Shown here one piece after another: positions 47,811 to 60,989 of a stretch of DNA of 64,000 bases (the first letter of the stretch is position 1; every line of letters begins with the position of its first letter). The DNA comes from Choanephora cucurbitarum (Eukaryota; Mucoromycota; Mucoromycetes; Mucorales; Choanephoraceae). The position numbers and the translations under genes are program-made. The stretch covers positions 186,001-250,000 of the forward strand of contig JAIWNI010000003.1 of the NCBI GenBank assembly GCA_025331435.1, read 5' to 3'. Below the pieces are notes generated by a model. It made no database searches and was not told the origin of the DNA. It saw only the letters and a program-made list of their open reading frames with translations.

Positions 47811-49639
47811 ATAATTCAATCAATTAGAAAGGAAAAAAAACGAAATAAAGTGGGGTATATCTTTGGAATGATGACAGTAGGTTAAGCTTTTGAGCACAAA
47901 TCTGTAAAACGGAAATAATCCTTTTTTGACAAGATCAATTGCTTAAGAAGAAAAGCAAAACAAAGAGGGAGAAAGAGAGAAAAAAAGAAAAAGAGGACAA
48001 AAAATGCTGATCCAGATATTCAAAAAACTAAAAAAAAAAGCCTTTTTTTTTACACTTGCACAATGCGCGCTACTTTAATGTTCTATCCTTCATTCTGCTT
48101 TATCTGTTATCGTCATGTTCTCCGCTCTTTTTCAAAAATAGTAAAAAACAACCATCATGTCAAACAAAACGAAATTCAGTAACCTATGAAATATCTCTGC
48201 TGACAAATAAGCCTATCCTCAAAGCATTTTGAGATTATGCAGTAAGATAAAACTAACTCTTACCTTTATTTTATAAATAGAAGACCCTTTTGGTCATAGA
48301 CTATTCAGACCCTCTTTTTTTTTTACTATCAAAGAGAAGATAAAAGCTTTATTGTAGTTCCTTCTTTTCCTGCCCCTCCTATTTTCTTGTTTTGTTTTGT
48401 TTTGTTTGTATTTTATGCAAACGAAGCATTGAGTATGCAAATGGATGAGGTATTTATTCGTCCAAAATGATAATGGCAACATATGAGGTAATTGCTTTCG
48501 CAATAACTTCTTCCTTCTTTTCTCTCTCCTCTTTCTAGCTAAATCTGGTCAAGAAGCCATCTTCTTCTCTGCAGTTTGCTTTTTGTTAGACGAATAGGTA
48601 CGTCTTTGAGATTAGCACTCTATCCTTAAACTTAAAAGCATCCAAGTATCCAATGGGCTTTAGTGTTCCTTAATATTTTCATGCTATTACTGCTGCTAAT
48701 TTTGGAAAACGATGAATCCCTATAACCTGTGAATATTTACATGAAAGAGTTTTAGTACTCCAAGGAAAACGAGCTATTAGAACATGATCTTTTAGTCTTC
48801 ATACTAAAGGATTACTTGCAATGAAATAACTATTGACTAGTTAAAGCTTCTCGTCTTTCTTAGCGTTTCTCTAAATAGATCTTGTTTCTGTTGATCTCAA
48901 CTACTAATTTGACAGATCTTCCATAATATTTTCTCTCTTTTCTTTCTCGCTTTTTCAAAGAAACAGCACTGATACATAACCTAGTTCGAGGCATATTGGT
49001 ATAAGGAGGGAAAAAGGAAACTACACTTTATGCTACCATGAAAGAAAGAAAAAACCAATCAAAACTTTCTTTGAAAAACAAAAACAAAACTGCCAAAAAG
49101 ATAACAGACAAACCTTATCTCAGTTTGAAAGTCGCCAAAGGAAAGTCTTGCAGTACAGTCAATCTCGAGTTTGATAATCTATGCCATCTCTGTAAATTCT
49201 TAGAATGCTCAGTATGAACACCAGCAAAATAAAAAATCCAAGCAAATTGTCATTGAATCTGTCCATCTTTTTACTTCTTTTTTTTTTATAGTACGACCTA
49301 TTGTTGCAAATATTTTTCTTTGTGGTAACACAACCTATTTTGGTGCAACGTTTCTCTTTACTAGCTTGTTTACATAATCTTTTTTTTTTCTTATCAGATT
49401 ATCTTGGCTTTGTTTACGTTTCCATTACAGTTTGTTCAACAACCTTACTTACTATCAATTGATGATATAAGACCTCCTTCTAAAAAAGAATAAGGTGTTT
49501 TTGTAACAAAATAGACAGCAAAAGAAAGTAACGAAGAGACCATGTACAAGCACAACCATTTCAATGCAACATAATCTTTTATTTATAAACACACATGAAA
49601 AAGTCTATTATTCACTCTAATTAGAGAAAAAATATTAAT
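47811..49639. other. intergenic, permease promoter and Lon 3' side
   Basis: About 1.8 kb without a credible gene. A TGTTT repeat at 48389-48408, polypurine tracts near 47960-47995 and scattered A/T runs. Minus-strand open frame 48294-48503 is short, Lys-rich and unsupported. Confidence 0.55.
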
Positions 49640-52600
49640 TTAATGAGCTAAGTCCTTAACATCTTCTTTTTCTTCTTCTTTCAGAAGATCGCCCCAAACA
49701 TGTTCAGCTTCTTCTTGCTTGACATCCTTGAAAACGACATCATATACATCCTTATAAGTGTCACAAGGGACACCCGTCAAGCCTTCCTTAATATATTCAG
49801 GCAATTCATCCCAATCGGCTTGGTTATCTTTAGGGAACAGAATTGTGTCTACCTTGGAACGCTTGGCTGCAATTGTCTTTTCCTTGAGACCACCGATCTT
49901 CAAGACCTTGCCGGTCACTGTCAATTCACCTGTCATAGCAATGTTGGAACTGACAGGTTGGTTAAGTGCTAAAGAGAGCAAGGCGGTGGTCATAGTGACA
50001 CCTGCAGAGGGTCCATCCTTAGGCACTGCACCAGCAGGACAATGCAGGTGGACCTTGGCTTTATCAAAGAACTTGTTGTGAGGGAAACGAGTGGCCATTA
50101 ATGACTTGGCATAGGTATAGGCAATGCTGGTGGATTCCTTCATCACATCACCCAATTGACCTGTCTTTGACAGATGAGGTGTTGATTTGGGACTGAGAGA
50201 GGATTCGAGGACAGATTCGATATAGAGTGAGGAGCCACCCATACTAGTCCAGGCGAGACCCATGACAACACCAGGTGGAGTTTGGTCATAAAGGCGTTCA
50301 GCTTGATAGACTTGAGGACCAACGTAATCCTTTAGGTTATCACTGGTGATATCAATATGAACATCTTGAGATACAGCAAGAGGCTTTCTTTCCTCTTCTT
50401 GCTTTTGTTCTCCTTCTGTCTTCGATTCATCCTTCTTTTCTGTCTTTTCATCTACTTTCTGTTCTTCTTCTTCTCCTACTTCCTTCACTACTTGGAAAGC
50501 TGCCTTTCTGAAGACCTTATCAATATGTTTCTTCAAGTTACGCACACCACTTTCGCGACAGTAATTCTTGATGAGTGTATCAATTGCTTCTGAAGTCAAA
50601 TTGACGTTGACATTCTCCAGACCAGCAGCTTTTTTAGCAGTGGGTGCCAAGTACTTTTCAGCAATAGCCGCCTTCTCTTCAGCAATATAACCAGACAGCT
50701 GAATGACTTCCATACGATCCAAAAGAGGTCCTGGAATGGTATCAAGTACGTTTGCAGTACAGACAAAGAGAACTTTAGACAAATCCACAGGTACGTCCAT
50801 GTAATGATCCAAGAAACTGCTGTTTTGCTCAGGGTCCAAAAGTTCCAAAAGAGCAGAGGAAGGATCGCCTTGATGGCCTCTACCAAGCTTATCGATTTCA
50901 TCAATCAAAATCAAGGGGTTCTCTGTCTGAACCTTCTTGAGAGCCTGGATGACTTTACCAGGCATGGCACCTACATAGGTACGACGATGGCCCTTGATTT
51001 CAGCCACATCCGTCAGACCACCCACAGAAAAGCGGAAGAATTCACGATCGAGTGCACGAGCGATACTCTTACCAATCGAGGTTTTACCTACACCGGGAGG
51101 ACCTGAAAGACAGAGAATCTTGCCCTCCACTGTGCCTCTCAATTTACCGACAGCAATGAACTCTAGAATACGATCTTTGACATCCTTGAGACCATAATGA
51201 TCTTCATCCAATACACCGGTAGCGCGCAATACATTGTAGTTCTCATGAGAGCGTTTGCCCCATGGAATCTGTGTGATCCAATCAAGATAGTTACGCGTGA
51301 CATTGAATTCTGAAGCGGCAGGTTCGAGATGAGCCAATTTGTTGATTTCCTTTAAAACAAAGTTTTTTAGGAAAAAAACCCTCAATTTGATGTTATGCTC
51401 ACACACTTACCTCATCAAAGACTTTCTTCACAGTAGCAGGCATAGCAAGTTTGCTTGCCTTTTCCTTGAATCCTTCAACCAACTTGTCTTTACCATCACT
51501 TTCTAATCCCAATTCCTTCTTGATACCCTTCAATTGTTCCATCAAATAATAATCACGTTGACGTTTAGCGATCTTGCTTTCAACATCTTTAGAAATCTTG
51601 TTTTGCAATTGAGCGTTCATCAGTTCCTTCTTGAGAACAACCAATGACTTCTGAAGTCTTTCTTCGACAGGGAGTGTTTCTAATACTTCTTGAAGCTCCA
51701 GTGCTTCACCTGCAGAGACAGCAGCTGCAAAATCAGCTAATTTAGAGGGCTCGTCAAAGACATTACCAGCAGATTGTGACATGGAGAAGCTAGCAATCTG
51801 GTCTCTAAACAAGGGATTTAAAGAAGCAATTTCCTTAAAGACGGATACAATTTCAGATGTTACAGCACGAATGTATGGGCTCTTCTTGGAGAATTCAGGT
51901 TCGACAAAGTTATCCACATTCACTAGAGAGACATTGAACTCGTCTGCCAAAAACGAAGTAGCATATTGCGAATCTTTCTGATTTGCTTCCACAGCTTCAT
52001 CAGATAAAAGCTCTTCTGTGCATATAGTCAGTACCATATCTCATTTTGCTTATTTTTCTAACTTTACCTGATTTTTTAGCAACAGCCTTTTCAGGTTCGG
52101 TTTCTAACTCTGATCGCTTTGCGCCCTTCACTGCTTTTGAAGTCGCTTCTTTTCCTTCTTCAACTACTGCAGCCGTTGAATGCTTATCCTTTAATGGCAA
52201 AAGTTCGTTGATCTTGATACGTCTATGAGGATATAAAACTGCAGTCAATCCTGAATCTTCCTTTCCTGCTGATGCTGGAAACACGCTTGTGATCTGTGCA
52301 AACACACCCACTTTGTGTACTTGATCTATGTTCGTAATCGTGTCCACGTCCAGTCCTTCATCCTTTAACAAAAATGCACCTACATAAGGCTGACCACGTT
52401 TCATCAATTCCTTGATAGCAGAAGTGACAGAGGGTTCCTTGATCACCACAGCCTTATAGAATCCAGGAAATAGAGGTCGTCCAGCAATTGGAAGGGCCAA
52501 TACTTGAGGGTAAACTTCGGGTACAGTAGGCTTTTGAAGTTGATTGTCTACAACATCCCAGGAATGATTCTTGTTTGACTTTCCATCATTATTGTTATTG

Positions 52601-52974
52601 TTGTTGCCATGACCCCCTTCACCACCACTACTAGCGGCGTTACCGCCAGATGGAGGTGGATCAGAAGGTGGGTTATCTTTTGGATCGCGATCGCGCAGTT
52701 CAACCGTGGACAAGGAAGAAGCAGTACGACGAAGACTGGCAACGTTTTTGATAGGTTCAAGGCCAATACAGAAAGAAGAAGGGTTTCGTTTAGCCACTTG
52801 AGCTATGCCTTCTCCACCCCAAATAGAGATATTGCCTTGACTGCGGCTAGTAGAGAATGAACGCAGGTTTAGAGGTTTGACAGCTGCTGGTGATTGCAGT
52901 TGAGACCAGATAGCCTGGTTTACTTTATTTCGAGGTATTGTCTTTGAAACATGAATGAGAAACGTATTGTTCAT
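49640..52974 (-). CDS. PIM1: mitochondrial Lon protease (Pim1)
   Basis: ATP-dependent serine protease of the mitochondrial matrix that removes damaged proteins and helps maintain mtDNA. Three exons from the ATG at 52974, about 1,080 residues. A basic presequence ([20 protein letters not shown] and LRSFSTSRS) targets mitochondria. The Lon substrate-binding domain begins at [20 protein letters not shown] and carries a glycine/asparagine-rich insert before it. The AAA+ module has Walker [10 protein letters not shown] and Walker [10 protein letters not shown] charged Glu/Lys insert ([20 protein letters not shown]) separates it from the protease domain, where [10 protein letters not shown] has the catalytic Ser and [12 protein letters not shown] the catalytic Lys. 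Introns lie near 51360-51412 and 52020-52070. Confidence 0.96.
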
Positions 52975-54007
52975 ACTATTGTTTCTTCAAAAAGAGAATT
53001 AGTAATAAAAAAGAAAAAGAAGAGAAAAGAAGAATCAACATGTCCGGAAAATAGATTTTACTTGTTGACCGAATTTTTTCTTTATTCACACACAGAAACT
53101 GCATTATTTTGATACAAACAAAATGGTATCATTTCTTACCACATACTTTAGCTGTACGAATGACCAGAATTCACTGTTCATAGGATAGTCTTAATTCCGA
53201 GCAATATGAAATGTCCTCTAATTCGACAGCTTTAGCAAGAAACAATACAACCCATTTTGAAGGATCATGCAAGTACGTACATTTCTTGGATTCTGAACAT
53301 AGCCTTTATCATTCAGCATAAGACCAATGTTTCATGTATCGAGACAATTATTCACTAGTTTAATTTAAAAAGACAAATAATCAAGTTATTTATTTCCTTA
53401 GAATAGCTGAGATACGCACTCTGTTCTGTTACTCTTCTTCTTTTGTATGACACACTTCTTACTTGAGCCAACATTGCTATTCTCTTTTTTTTGGGACTAT
53501 GACTATCATTTCAGATACAAAAATAGCTTATTTTGCTGTTTATCATAGCTAATTTTGAATTGGCTTTGGTCTCATTGTTGCATTGACACTTCTATCCACT
53601 GTATCAATCCCATGCAGCAAATGCTTTCTATGGACAGAAAGAGAAAGTAGTGGAATAAACTAAAATAGAAAATAAAAATATAGGTTGTGCAGATCATGCT
53701 GTGTGTCCCAATTATTTCATACTCCAATCATAATTTTTCATACAGCTACACAAACAATAGAATGACAAAAAAAAATTTTTTTTATTATTATTTATTTGTT
53801 TGATAAAGTGTTGAACGGTATACAGTGGAAAGAAAAAAACAGTGCTTAAATAGAAGACAATATATATATAAGAGGATAAAGATCATTTGTTTAAAATGAT
53901 ACTTTAACTATGTGTTGAACATATACAGAAGGACAATTTCGTTGAAGGAAAAGCCTTGAAATAGAAAAAAGAAAGGTGAAATATACAGAAAATATTTTTT
54001 TAATGTA
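52975..54007. other. intergenic between Lon promoter and GATA gene 3' end
   Basis: Lon upstream region followed by AT-rich sequence. A run of A then T at 53767-53783 forms a potential hairpin/terminator-like signal, close to the presumed 3' end of the GATA gene. No coding sequence. Confidence 0.55.
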
Positions 54008-54410
54008 TTATGAAGATTCCTGTTGAGGAACAAGAATAGAGCGCAAAATAGTACAACGACGCTCAAGCATACCCAAGAAACCATGCATTTGTTGAGTACT
54101 CATACGACTGAGTAATGCCTTGAAGCGAGTATCATCAATTTCAGCCCATTCCTTAGATTGCACAGCAACAGAAGGAGGAGTAGGAGGCATAGCAGGAGCA
54201 ACAGGAAACAGAGCAGGTGTATTGACACTTGCCTTTCTCTTTCTTGACACATCCACCTGATCTTCTTCACGAGGACGCTTAGGAGAAGATTCAGTACTGG
54301 TCATACTCAACTTTCTATCAGACACTGAACATGAAGCACACAACGCTTGACCTGTTTCATTCTTTGTCCAACTAGGAGAATGACATTGAATACACTGTTG
54401 TTGTTGTTGT

Positions 54411-54466
<56 letters not shown>

Positions 54467-55066
54467 TTGTTGTTCAGTTTGACTCAAGAGAGGACGAAGA
54501 GGATTCTCAGGTGAATTCAATGGGAGATCATGTTGTTTAGTGGCAGGTTGCTGCTTTTGACGGACATGAAGAGGACGATGAGTACCATACTGCTTATAGT
54601 AAAGACCACAGGCATTACAGAGAGAATGAGCTCTGTCAGGAGTACGACGCCAGAGGGGTGTCTTGGTGACATGGCAGTTGTGACATTCTAACTGACGAGG
54701 GGGTCGATATGCCTTAGGCTTTGGAGTAGAAGGATTCTCAGGACTTTCTTCTTCAAACTTGACAAACTGATCAAGACCTTCCACTGAATCATTCTGTTGA
54801 TACATGGCAGCCAATGACTGAAGAACAGATAATGGAAGGTTTTGCAAGACAGTAGGGTTGATGGAGAGACCATGGTCATTATTCATGATATCAGGACTAT
54901 CGAGGGAATCAGTTGACGAAGCTGGAGAAGGAAAATTGGTTTCAATGACAGGTGAAAGCTGTGGTTGATCTTGAAGGAAACTGGACAAAAGGTGGTCTTT
55001 TCCAAAGATATCCGAAGTGGCACCAGTGGAACCCAAGAGCAAGAAATCATCAGAATCAGTCATCAT
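54008..55066 (-). CDS. GATA-type zinc-finger transcription factor with polyQ
   Basis: Nuclear regulator binding GATA sites. The open frame extends to 55147, but its first 27 residues (Phe/Tyr/Lys-rich) look like translated leader, so I choose the ATG at 55066 (or 55063, [12 protein letters not shown]). The acidic N-terminus is followed at about residue 125 by one GATA finger. Its Cys spacing is C-x2-C-x18-C-x2-C ([20 protein letters not shown] then [10 protein letters not shown]). The 18-residue loop differs from the 17-residue animal-type loop. A 26-Gln run follows, and then a second Cys pair set ([13 protein letters not shown]) that may be a degenerate zinc knuckle. Basic segments (SRKRKAS) look like a nuclear signal. 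The C-terminus ([19 protein letters not shown]) is a predicted helix. Intronless, unlike most neighbours. The target pathway is not decided. Confidence 0.9.
54395..54472 (-). repeat. CAG/CAA repeat coding 26 glutamines
   Basis: Run of 26 mixed CAG/CAA codons in the GATA-factor gene, read as CTG/TTG on the + strand. The second long polyQ in the window; the first is in the velvet gene at 5109-5213. Confidence 0.95.
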
Positions 55067-56790
55067 TAGAAACAGCAAGAAATATGGAAAAAATATAAAA
55101 TAAAAACGCTTTTTTACAGAGTAAAAAGAACGTTTATACAAAAACAAAAATTTGACTTTTTAGTTTTTTTTATAAGATAAAGTTGTTAAAAGCGGTTCTG
55201 CAAGACGCGTCTAAACCAATCTCTCTTCGATATACAAAATATAGAATAAAGAAATACAAGAAAAAGAGAAAGAAATATGAAAAATCAAATCATATTTATA
55301 AGCGTCGGGGAGAGAAGGGTTGAGCGATGAGTAACTTAAAGTTAAAAGGCCGCATAAAGACCAGTTCTTTAATGAGGGGTTATGACAAGTTAAGTTTCGT
55401 AAAATTTTTAGTCTAGATAATAGACTATGAGTTACCCTTTTTGTGATTAAATTACTTATGTCATGTGAGAACGTAGCTTATTCTATTTCTCCCGATCTCT
55501 TTAACTTTGTATATAAATTGTAAAGAGAGAGAAAAAAAAGTTTTTTATATTGTGTTACCTTTGTGTTTTCTTTATGTGTTCATTTCCTATTGCGCAGTTA
55601 ATTCACTTTTTACTTTGACCACAATAAGATAGTTAAGCTAATATCAACCTATAGAATGGGCTTGACACTATAACAAGAAGAGAAAGCAACAACAAAAAAG
55701 AGTAAATAGTTGTAGTGCTATGAGTCATATACCTTCAAGGGGAAATGATTCGTGACCAATAAAGCCTAGAAGAAAAAGAAGAAGAGAATAAACGATTGGA
55801 GCTGCCATCTAAATTATGACTCCATTTTTTTTTATTTGGTTCAAAAGGACGTATAACACACATCTTATCGGTCCAATCGTCAAGAGGAAATAGACTAGTC
55901 TGTTGTACAAGGAAACCCTCAAACAACAATGAAAGGTTGCCTGTTACTGTTCATAACATCATCTGGGAATAAGAAAATGCACGGGCAACTTGTTTCAGTA
56001 AACAATTGTTTCCTCCCCTCTTTTTCTCATATGAATTCAAACTCACTTATTATATGGTTTCCAAGGAATGAAGTGAAATCAAGCCTAATTACAATTATCC
56101 ACTATGTTCAGGTCCAATTATGAGGGGAAATTCATTAGACTCAGTGTCAATGAGCTCAGTTTCTTTTGTATGTATGTGTGTATATATATATATGTACTCT
56201 GCAATAAGGAAGAGAGTATGTTTATCAGTTATCAATTTACTTCTCAAGTTCTTTCAGAACTACACAAAAGCATATGTGTGTTGATTCGACATGTTAGCAG
56301 GTACAAATAAGAGCTCTAAACTTTTTTCCGTAACTTTTATATAGAGAGGCTTTAATAGGGGAAAGCAAGAAGAGGGTGATCAATGCCTTATAAGACAACA
56401 ATGAAATAAACACCGAAATGTGTCATTCATTTCCTTGCTTTTCCAGTAACTCCAAGCCCTCCCATGCTTCTACACTTCTCACAGTGTTTCTAAAGCACGT
56501 TTATTTTCTCTGTGTTATCTTGATAACAGAAGGGAGATAACAAACGTTATAGAGGTATAGAATTAAAAAAAATGAAGCTCCACTAGAACCTAAATTTGCC
56601 CATTTAGGTTGTGTTTGCTCACAAGCGCTTACTTACTATATTAGATACAAAGTCAGAATATGAAAGCAAATCGATTCTTTTATTTTATTGATCTTATAAC
56701 GTAAAAGGAATTGGAAGGGTATGTAGGTGATTTTGTGCAAATCTAAAGTATATGCTATTCTATGTACAATACAAAAAAAACTATAAAGGA
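55067..56790. other. intergenic upstream of GATA gene
   Basis: Likely long promoter and leader of the GATA gene, plus the 3' end of the carrier gene. A TA dinucleotide run at 56178-56191. Minus-strand open frame 55735-55929 is unsupported. Nothing else recognised. Confidence 0.55.
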
Positions 56791-57813
56791 TTATTGACTC
56801 ATAAGAGACTTCAAGGTTTCATAAGAAGGGAAAAAGATACCACAGATACCAAACCACCAAAGACTTCTAGGAATGGCACCTGCAAAGAAAGCATGGTAGG
56901 TATTTATGGACTTTCTAACCGGACTGATATCTTGACGGGACCATGAACGAGCAATCATGGAACGAGCCATGGTCATCACTGTCACTGATTGAGCTGACTT
57001 TTGTGCAATCATTCGTGTACGCAAGACATCCATAGGTGTAGTGAAATAACCAGCAAGGAAGCCACTGACACCACCATAAACAATACTTCGCATAGTAGGG
57101 ATATCAGCCTCTAGTTCTTCAAAGGCAGCACCTGCTACCACATTCTTCTGCTTCAGACGATACTCTCTTGTTTTTTCGATTGCTTCACGTACTGAACGAT
57201 GGTGAAAGGCCTTGAAGTTTTCATAGGATACCAACAAGATGATCATAAAGGGCGAATCGCGAGCAGCGATAGCCCAGAATCCTCTAAACAGACCCTTGGG
57301 TCCTTCTTCTAACAATGTCTGACGAATCACAAAAGCTGCAGTGGGTTTCTTGTTGGTGGCTGTCTGGTAATGATCGATCTGAAGTTTGGCTGTAATGACC
57401 TCACGAGGTACCTTGATCACACTGGAAGCAAGATCACCCAAAACAGCAGAGAGGGCAGTGACAGGAATGGTGAGTGCGCTTTTTTCTTTGGGTAACATTC
57501 TGGATTTACAGTATTCGTAAGTGCTAAAACGTGCACCTCCTTGACCAGCGGCACCTAAGGCTGATACGAAAAAGCCTTTACCGAGACTATGAAGGGTTGC
57601 TCTAGAGAAAACCACTTTGCGCCAATGACTTGTGGCATCTGCTTGAATTCTCGTCTTGATTGTATCTAAAGGGTGCATACAGGCATAGGAAAGAGATAGT
57701 CCAACTGCTCCTGAAGTGAAGTTGACTATTGCAGAAAATCAAGGTCAGTTCATCAATCTAAAGCGTTGAAGTGTTGCTTGCTTACTTTTAAATTGATCTG
57801 CCACTGAAGTCAT
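56791..57813 (-). CDS. mitochondrial carrier family protein
   Basis: Inner-membrane solute carrier of the SLC25 type. Exon 1 is short, starting at 57813 (MTSVADQFK). A 55-65 bp intron joins in phase to INFTSGAVGLSLSYACMHPL, and the long exon runs to 56791. The total is about 315 residues, as usual. The first signature is HPLDTIKTRIQADA. The second repeat carries a variant, VPREVITAKLQID, where Arg-Glu replaces the usual Leu-Asp. The third reads TTPMDVLRTRMIAQK. Such PRE/PMD variants occur in the S-adenosylmethionine-carrier neighbourhood (Pet8-like), but I would not assign a substrate from this alone. The C-terminus GICGIFFPSYETLKSLM closes the sixth helix. Confidence 0.88.
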
Positions 57814-58276
57814 TTTGAAGCTTATAAAAGGAAAAGAGAGTTGGAGAAGAAAATGTAAAGGAGAAAAAAAAAGATGATTGTAGAATGTATATATATGCGT
57901 GAGTGCCATAATTATAGATAACAGTGATAGAGTCTGATTTGACCTGTAATCAAGGGTGACTCAAATCAAGCATCCAATCAGATACTTTCCTTCATTTTAT
58001 TGTCAATTCGTAGGCAGATTGTCAATTTAAGTCATGCTGACTTTTCAATATGATTGGATCTTTTTTATGCAAACTAAAATGTATTTGTCCTAGAGATGTC
58101 ACCTATTTATGATGTTTCAACTGAAATAGGTATCAAGCGTTATTACTATTTCTCAGAAATAAAAAAAAAAAGTTAAACCTTGTAGATCTTACTAGATAAC
58201 ATAAAGGGTTCATCTACACTTTTATATTTATCACTTTACATAATAAACCACTTAGGGAATTCTGACGTCTTTATTT
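57814..58276. other. intergenic between nucleoporin 3' end and carrier promoter
   Basis: Holds the carrier promoter and the nucleoporin 3' region. AT-rich; A-run at 58160-58171. No coding sequence. Confidence 0.55.
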
Positions 58277-59321
58277 TTACCAGCCAAAAAATATCTCCTT
58301 TAAGCGTTCAACCATAGTGAGCTTCATATCGTCTCTGTGACGAACACTAGGACCAGCTAATCCACTACCCAGACCATCTTCAGGAGATACAGTATGCTGT
58401 TGTGATTGGTCTTGTGGCTCAGGTTCAAGCACAACACCGATTGGACAATTCTTAAAGACGATATTGCCATTTGTCTTTAAGGCAGCAATAGCATAATCAT
58501 TCTTTTTGTAGGTAATGATAATCCAGTTACCAGAGGATGGTGAGTATCCTTCAATTTCTCCAAATCTTGAAAAGTAATGAAGGATAGATGCAATTGAATC
58601 TGGTGGATATCCAAACACTCGAATAGATCTTGTCTTTTTAGGATCTACTTTTTCCATTGTCTTGATTTGGTCACTGTTTAAAATCATAAGAAAGGCTATT
58701 CATTCACATCTTCGAATTATAACATTACAATTTAGGTGATAGATTAAATTCATTTTCTACATCTAAATTAGGCTTATTTTAATGCTCAATTCTGCATTTT
58801 TACTTTTTTGCTTTTTTCTTACCTTTTGGTTTTGTACAAATACGGCCATTACCAAAAATACCTTTATCAGGGTCGATGGAGACTGTAGTGACTTTTCTAT
58901 AGAAAGAAGTCAGTTATGGATGTATGTTGTGGAGCATTTCTTTTTCTACTTTTGAGGTGCTTCAGTTATGCTTGGTAATTTCTTCTTGTTGGCATCAGCA
59001 ACAGACTAGTATCACATTAGACTTCATTCGTCAACAACATAAGTAACAACTTACCTCTGCTAAAACACGAGAGAGTCTTCTATTGCCGTAACCAGAGATG
59101 GTGTCAGGTTGTGTTGTTTCTGCAGTAGATTCAAATGATTGACTGAAATGATCATCTACAGAACCAACAAAGAAAGCTGGAGGTGTACAACAGAGATCTC
59201 TTTTGATGGACACTGGTAGTAATGCACTTTTTGGTAATCGACTGGAGGATTCAGCTTGAATGTCGGCAGGCGTAGCTAATTCAACAAATGAAATGTCTCT
59301 ATAAAGAGGAGGAACAGACAT
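58277..59321 (-). CDS. Nup53/Nup35-type nucleoporin
   Basis: Nup53/Nup59 (Nup35 in animals) link the inner ring of the nuclear pore to the membrane. Four exons: the first from the ATG at 59321 (MSVPPLYRDISFVELATPAD, with PPAFFVGSVDDHF). A short exon follows (SVADANKKKLPS), then KVTTVSIDPDKGIFGNGRIC, and a last exon from about 58706. The last exon contains the Nup35-type RNA-recognition-like domain: RSIRVFGYPPDSIASILHYF, RFGEIEGYSPSSGNWIIITY, AAL.TNG. It ends with a hydrophobic amphipathic helix LTMVERLKEIFFGW, the membrane-binding end known for this family. About 270 residues, on the short side for the family. The VFGYPPD...IL..F..FGEI pattern is diagnostic. Confidence 0.88.
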
Positions 59322-60045
59322 ATTATCTAGAGAGTATCCAAGGTGAAACTAAGCTAAGAAGGAAAAAAAAAAGAAAGCGAAAAAGTGACAAAACTGAAAG
59401 TCACGCGTTTTTGCATTTAGGATGTCGATCGCTTAGAAGGACTATCTGAGCAAAATGCATAGTGTAGTGTTTGTCATAGATAACGATACTCCTCAATCAC
59501 TCTGCTATTCTCTCTTTTAAGTCAACTGATCTCTCGATCTTTGTTTATGCAAAGAGTATTTTATGTAACTTTGTTAGTTGTAAGCCATTCATCATTTGGA
59601 GGTGAGATCTATCTGAACTTCCTATGCAGCTTTAACTGCTTCGGCTAAACAACAGCGAATCATCCTGTTATGTACATTTCAACCATGTAAATGAGAACAA
59701 TTGCTTCATATATAGAGGAAGCAAGTGCAGTTCCTTCCCCTCTTTGAGGACGACACCTCTTAGTTTCATGACCTGATTTTGAATAACTTAATCCTGATCT
59801 ATTGTGGAAATACGCAAGACATAACCAGAGAAACAATCCGTCATTGAAACATTTTTTTAGAACCAAAAGAACTAGTTTCTCTTTAAATGTCGTTACTGTG
59901 TTAGATTTCTGTCTCAGTGACAGAAAACTTATCGGAACAAGTTCAGAAAAAAATGTCGGGAAAGAAAGTCCAATGAAGACATGATTCATAAGCAGATGAG
60001 TTATTAATTTTTTCTTTCCTCTCTTTTTTTTACTCTACTATAGAT
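59322..60045. other. divergent intergenic region, nucleoporin / FSH hydrolase
   Basis: Both promoters point outwards across 724 bases. An open frame at 59660-59989 on the minus strand has no motif. Nothing else recognised. Confidence 0.5.
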
Positions 60046-60989
60046 ATGACCAACACACAAAAGCTTCGTATTCTTTGCTTGCATGGCATGGTTCAGAATG
60101 CTACTGTCTTTCGTAAGAAGACAGCTGTCATTCGCAAGAAGCTCGACAAAATGGCTGATATGGGTAATTTTGTATCTTATAGAAGAGAACCACTGAAAAA
60201 TACTAAATTCATCGTCCTTAGTCTATGTCACCGCACCTCACTTAGTGACTGATCCTAGATATACATCAGAAGCACACCGTGCAGCTGCAGCAGACGAAAA
60301 TGCCCCTGAAGGTTAGATCCAGATAGATAGAGAGAGAAAATATAGGCAAGGCTTATTAAAGTGTTCTGTAGAGGAAAAGCCTTTTGGTTGGTGGCAACCT
60401 AGAAAAGATCCATTACCAGAGGATGGCTATTTCGAAGGCTTCAGGGAATCGATCGAATACATCAAAGAAATCTTAATTAAAGAGGTACGACATAACATGG
60501 ATATTCACAGCCATGTACTGATATATACATATATTAATATAGGGCCCTTTTGATGGTATCTTTGGTTTCTCTCAAGGCGCTTGTCTTGCTGCCGTCTTAC
60601 TAGTGATGTTGGAAAACCGTGAAACAATGCCCTTGTTTGGTCCTGAATTTAAGCACCCCAATTTCAAGTTTGGCATTGTAGCAGCAGGTTTTATCTCTTC
60701 TCAACAGAAAGCAACAGAGCATATTTGGACCCATAAAATTAAGGCACCTGTACTACATATGATTGGTGAAGAAGATACATTAATCACACCTGAACTCCAA
60801 CAAACATTAGTTGATCAATGCCTTGAACCTACTATCATTAAACATACAGGAGGGTAAGTAGGATGCTGTGGAGCGAAGATATAGACTAAGAATGTTTTAT
60901 TTAGTCATGTTGTGCCTTCAAATGCGGCTTCTAGAAACGAAACAGTTGCATTTGTATCCAAGTTTTGTCAATTAGATTCCTCATCTTAG
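60046..60989 (+). CDS. FSH-family serine hydrolase
   Basis: Small alpha/beta-hydrolase of the FSH1/OVCA2 family; the natural substrate is generally not known. Exons: the first from the ATG at 60046 (MTNTQKLRILCLHGMVQNAT), then VYVTAPHLVTDPRYTSEAHR, then FGWWQPRKDP and FEGFRESIEYIKEILI, then GPFDGIFGFSQGACLAAVLL through GHVVPSNAASRN, ending QLDSSS and the stop at 60989. The triad is visible: Ser in GFSQGA, Asp in GEEDTLI, His in GGHVVPS. The LCLHG oxyanion strand sits at the N-terminus, and the order Ser-Asp-His is correct. About 240 residues. The four introns are 50-70 bp. Confidence 0.93.

Noticed and set aside
50357..50593. Phe/Leu-rich ORF on the + strand resembling a membrane protein
   Set aside because: Antisense of the Glu/Lys-rich insert of the Lon protease gene.
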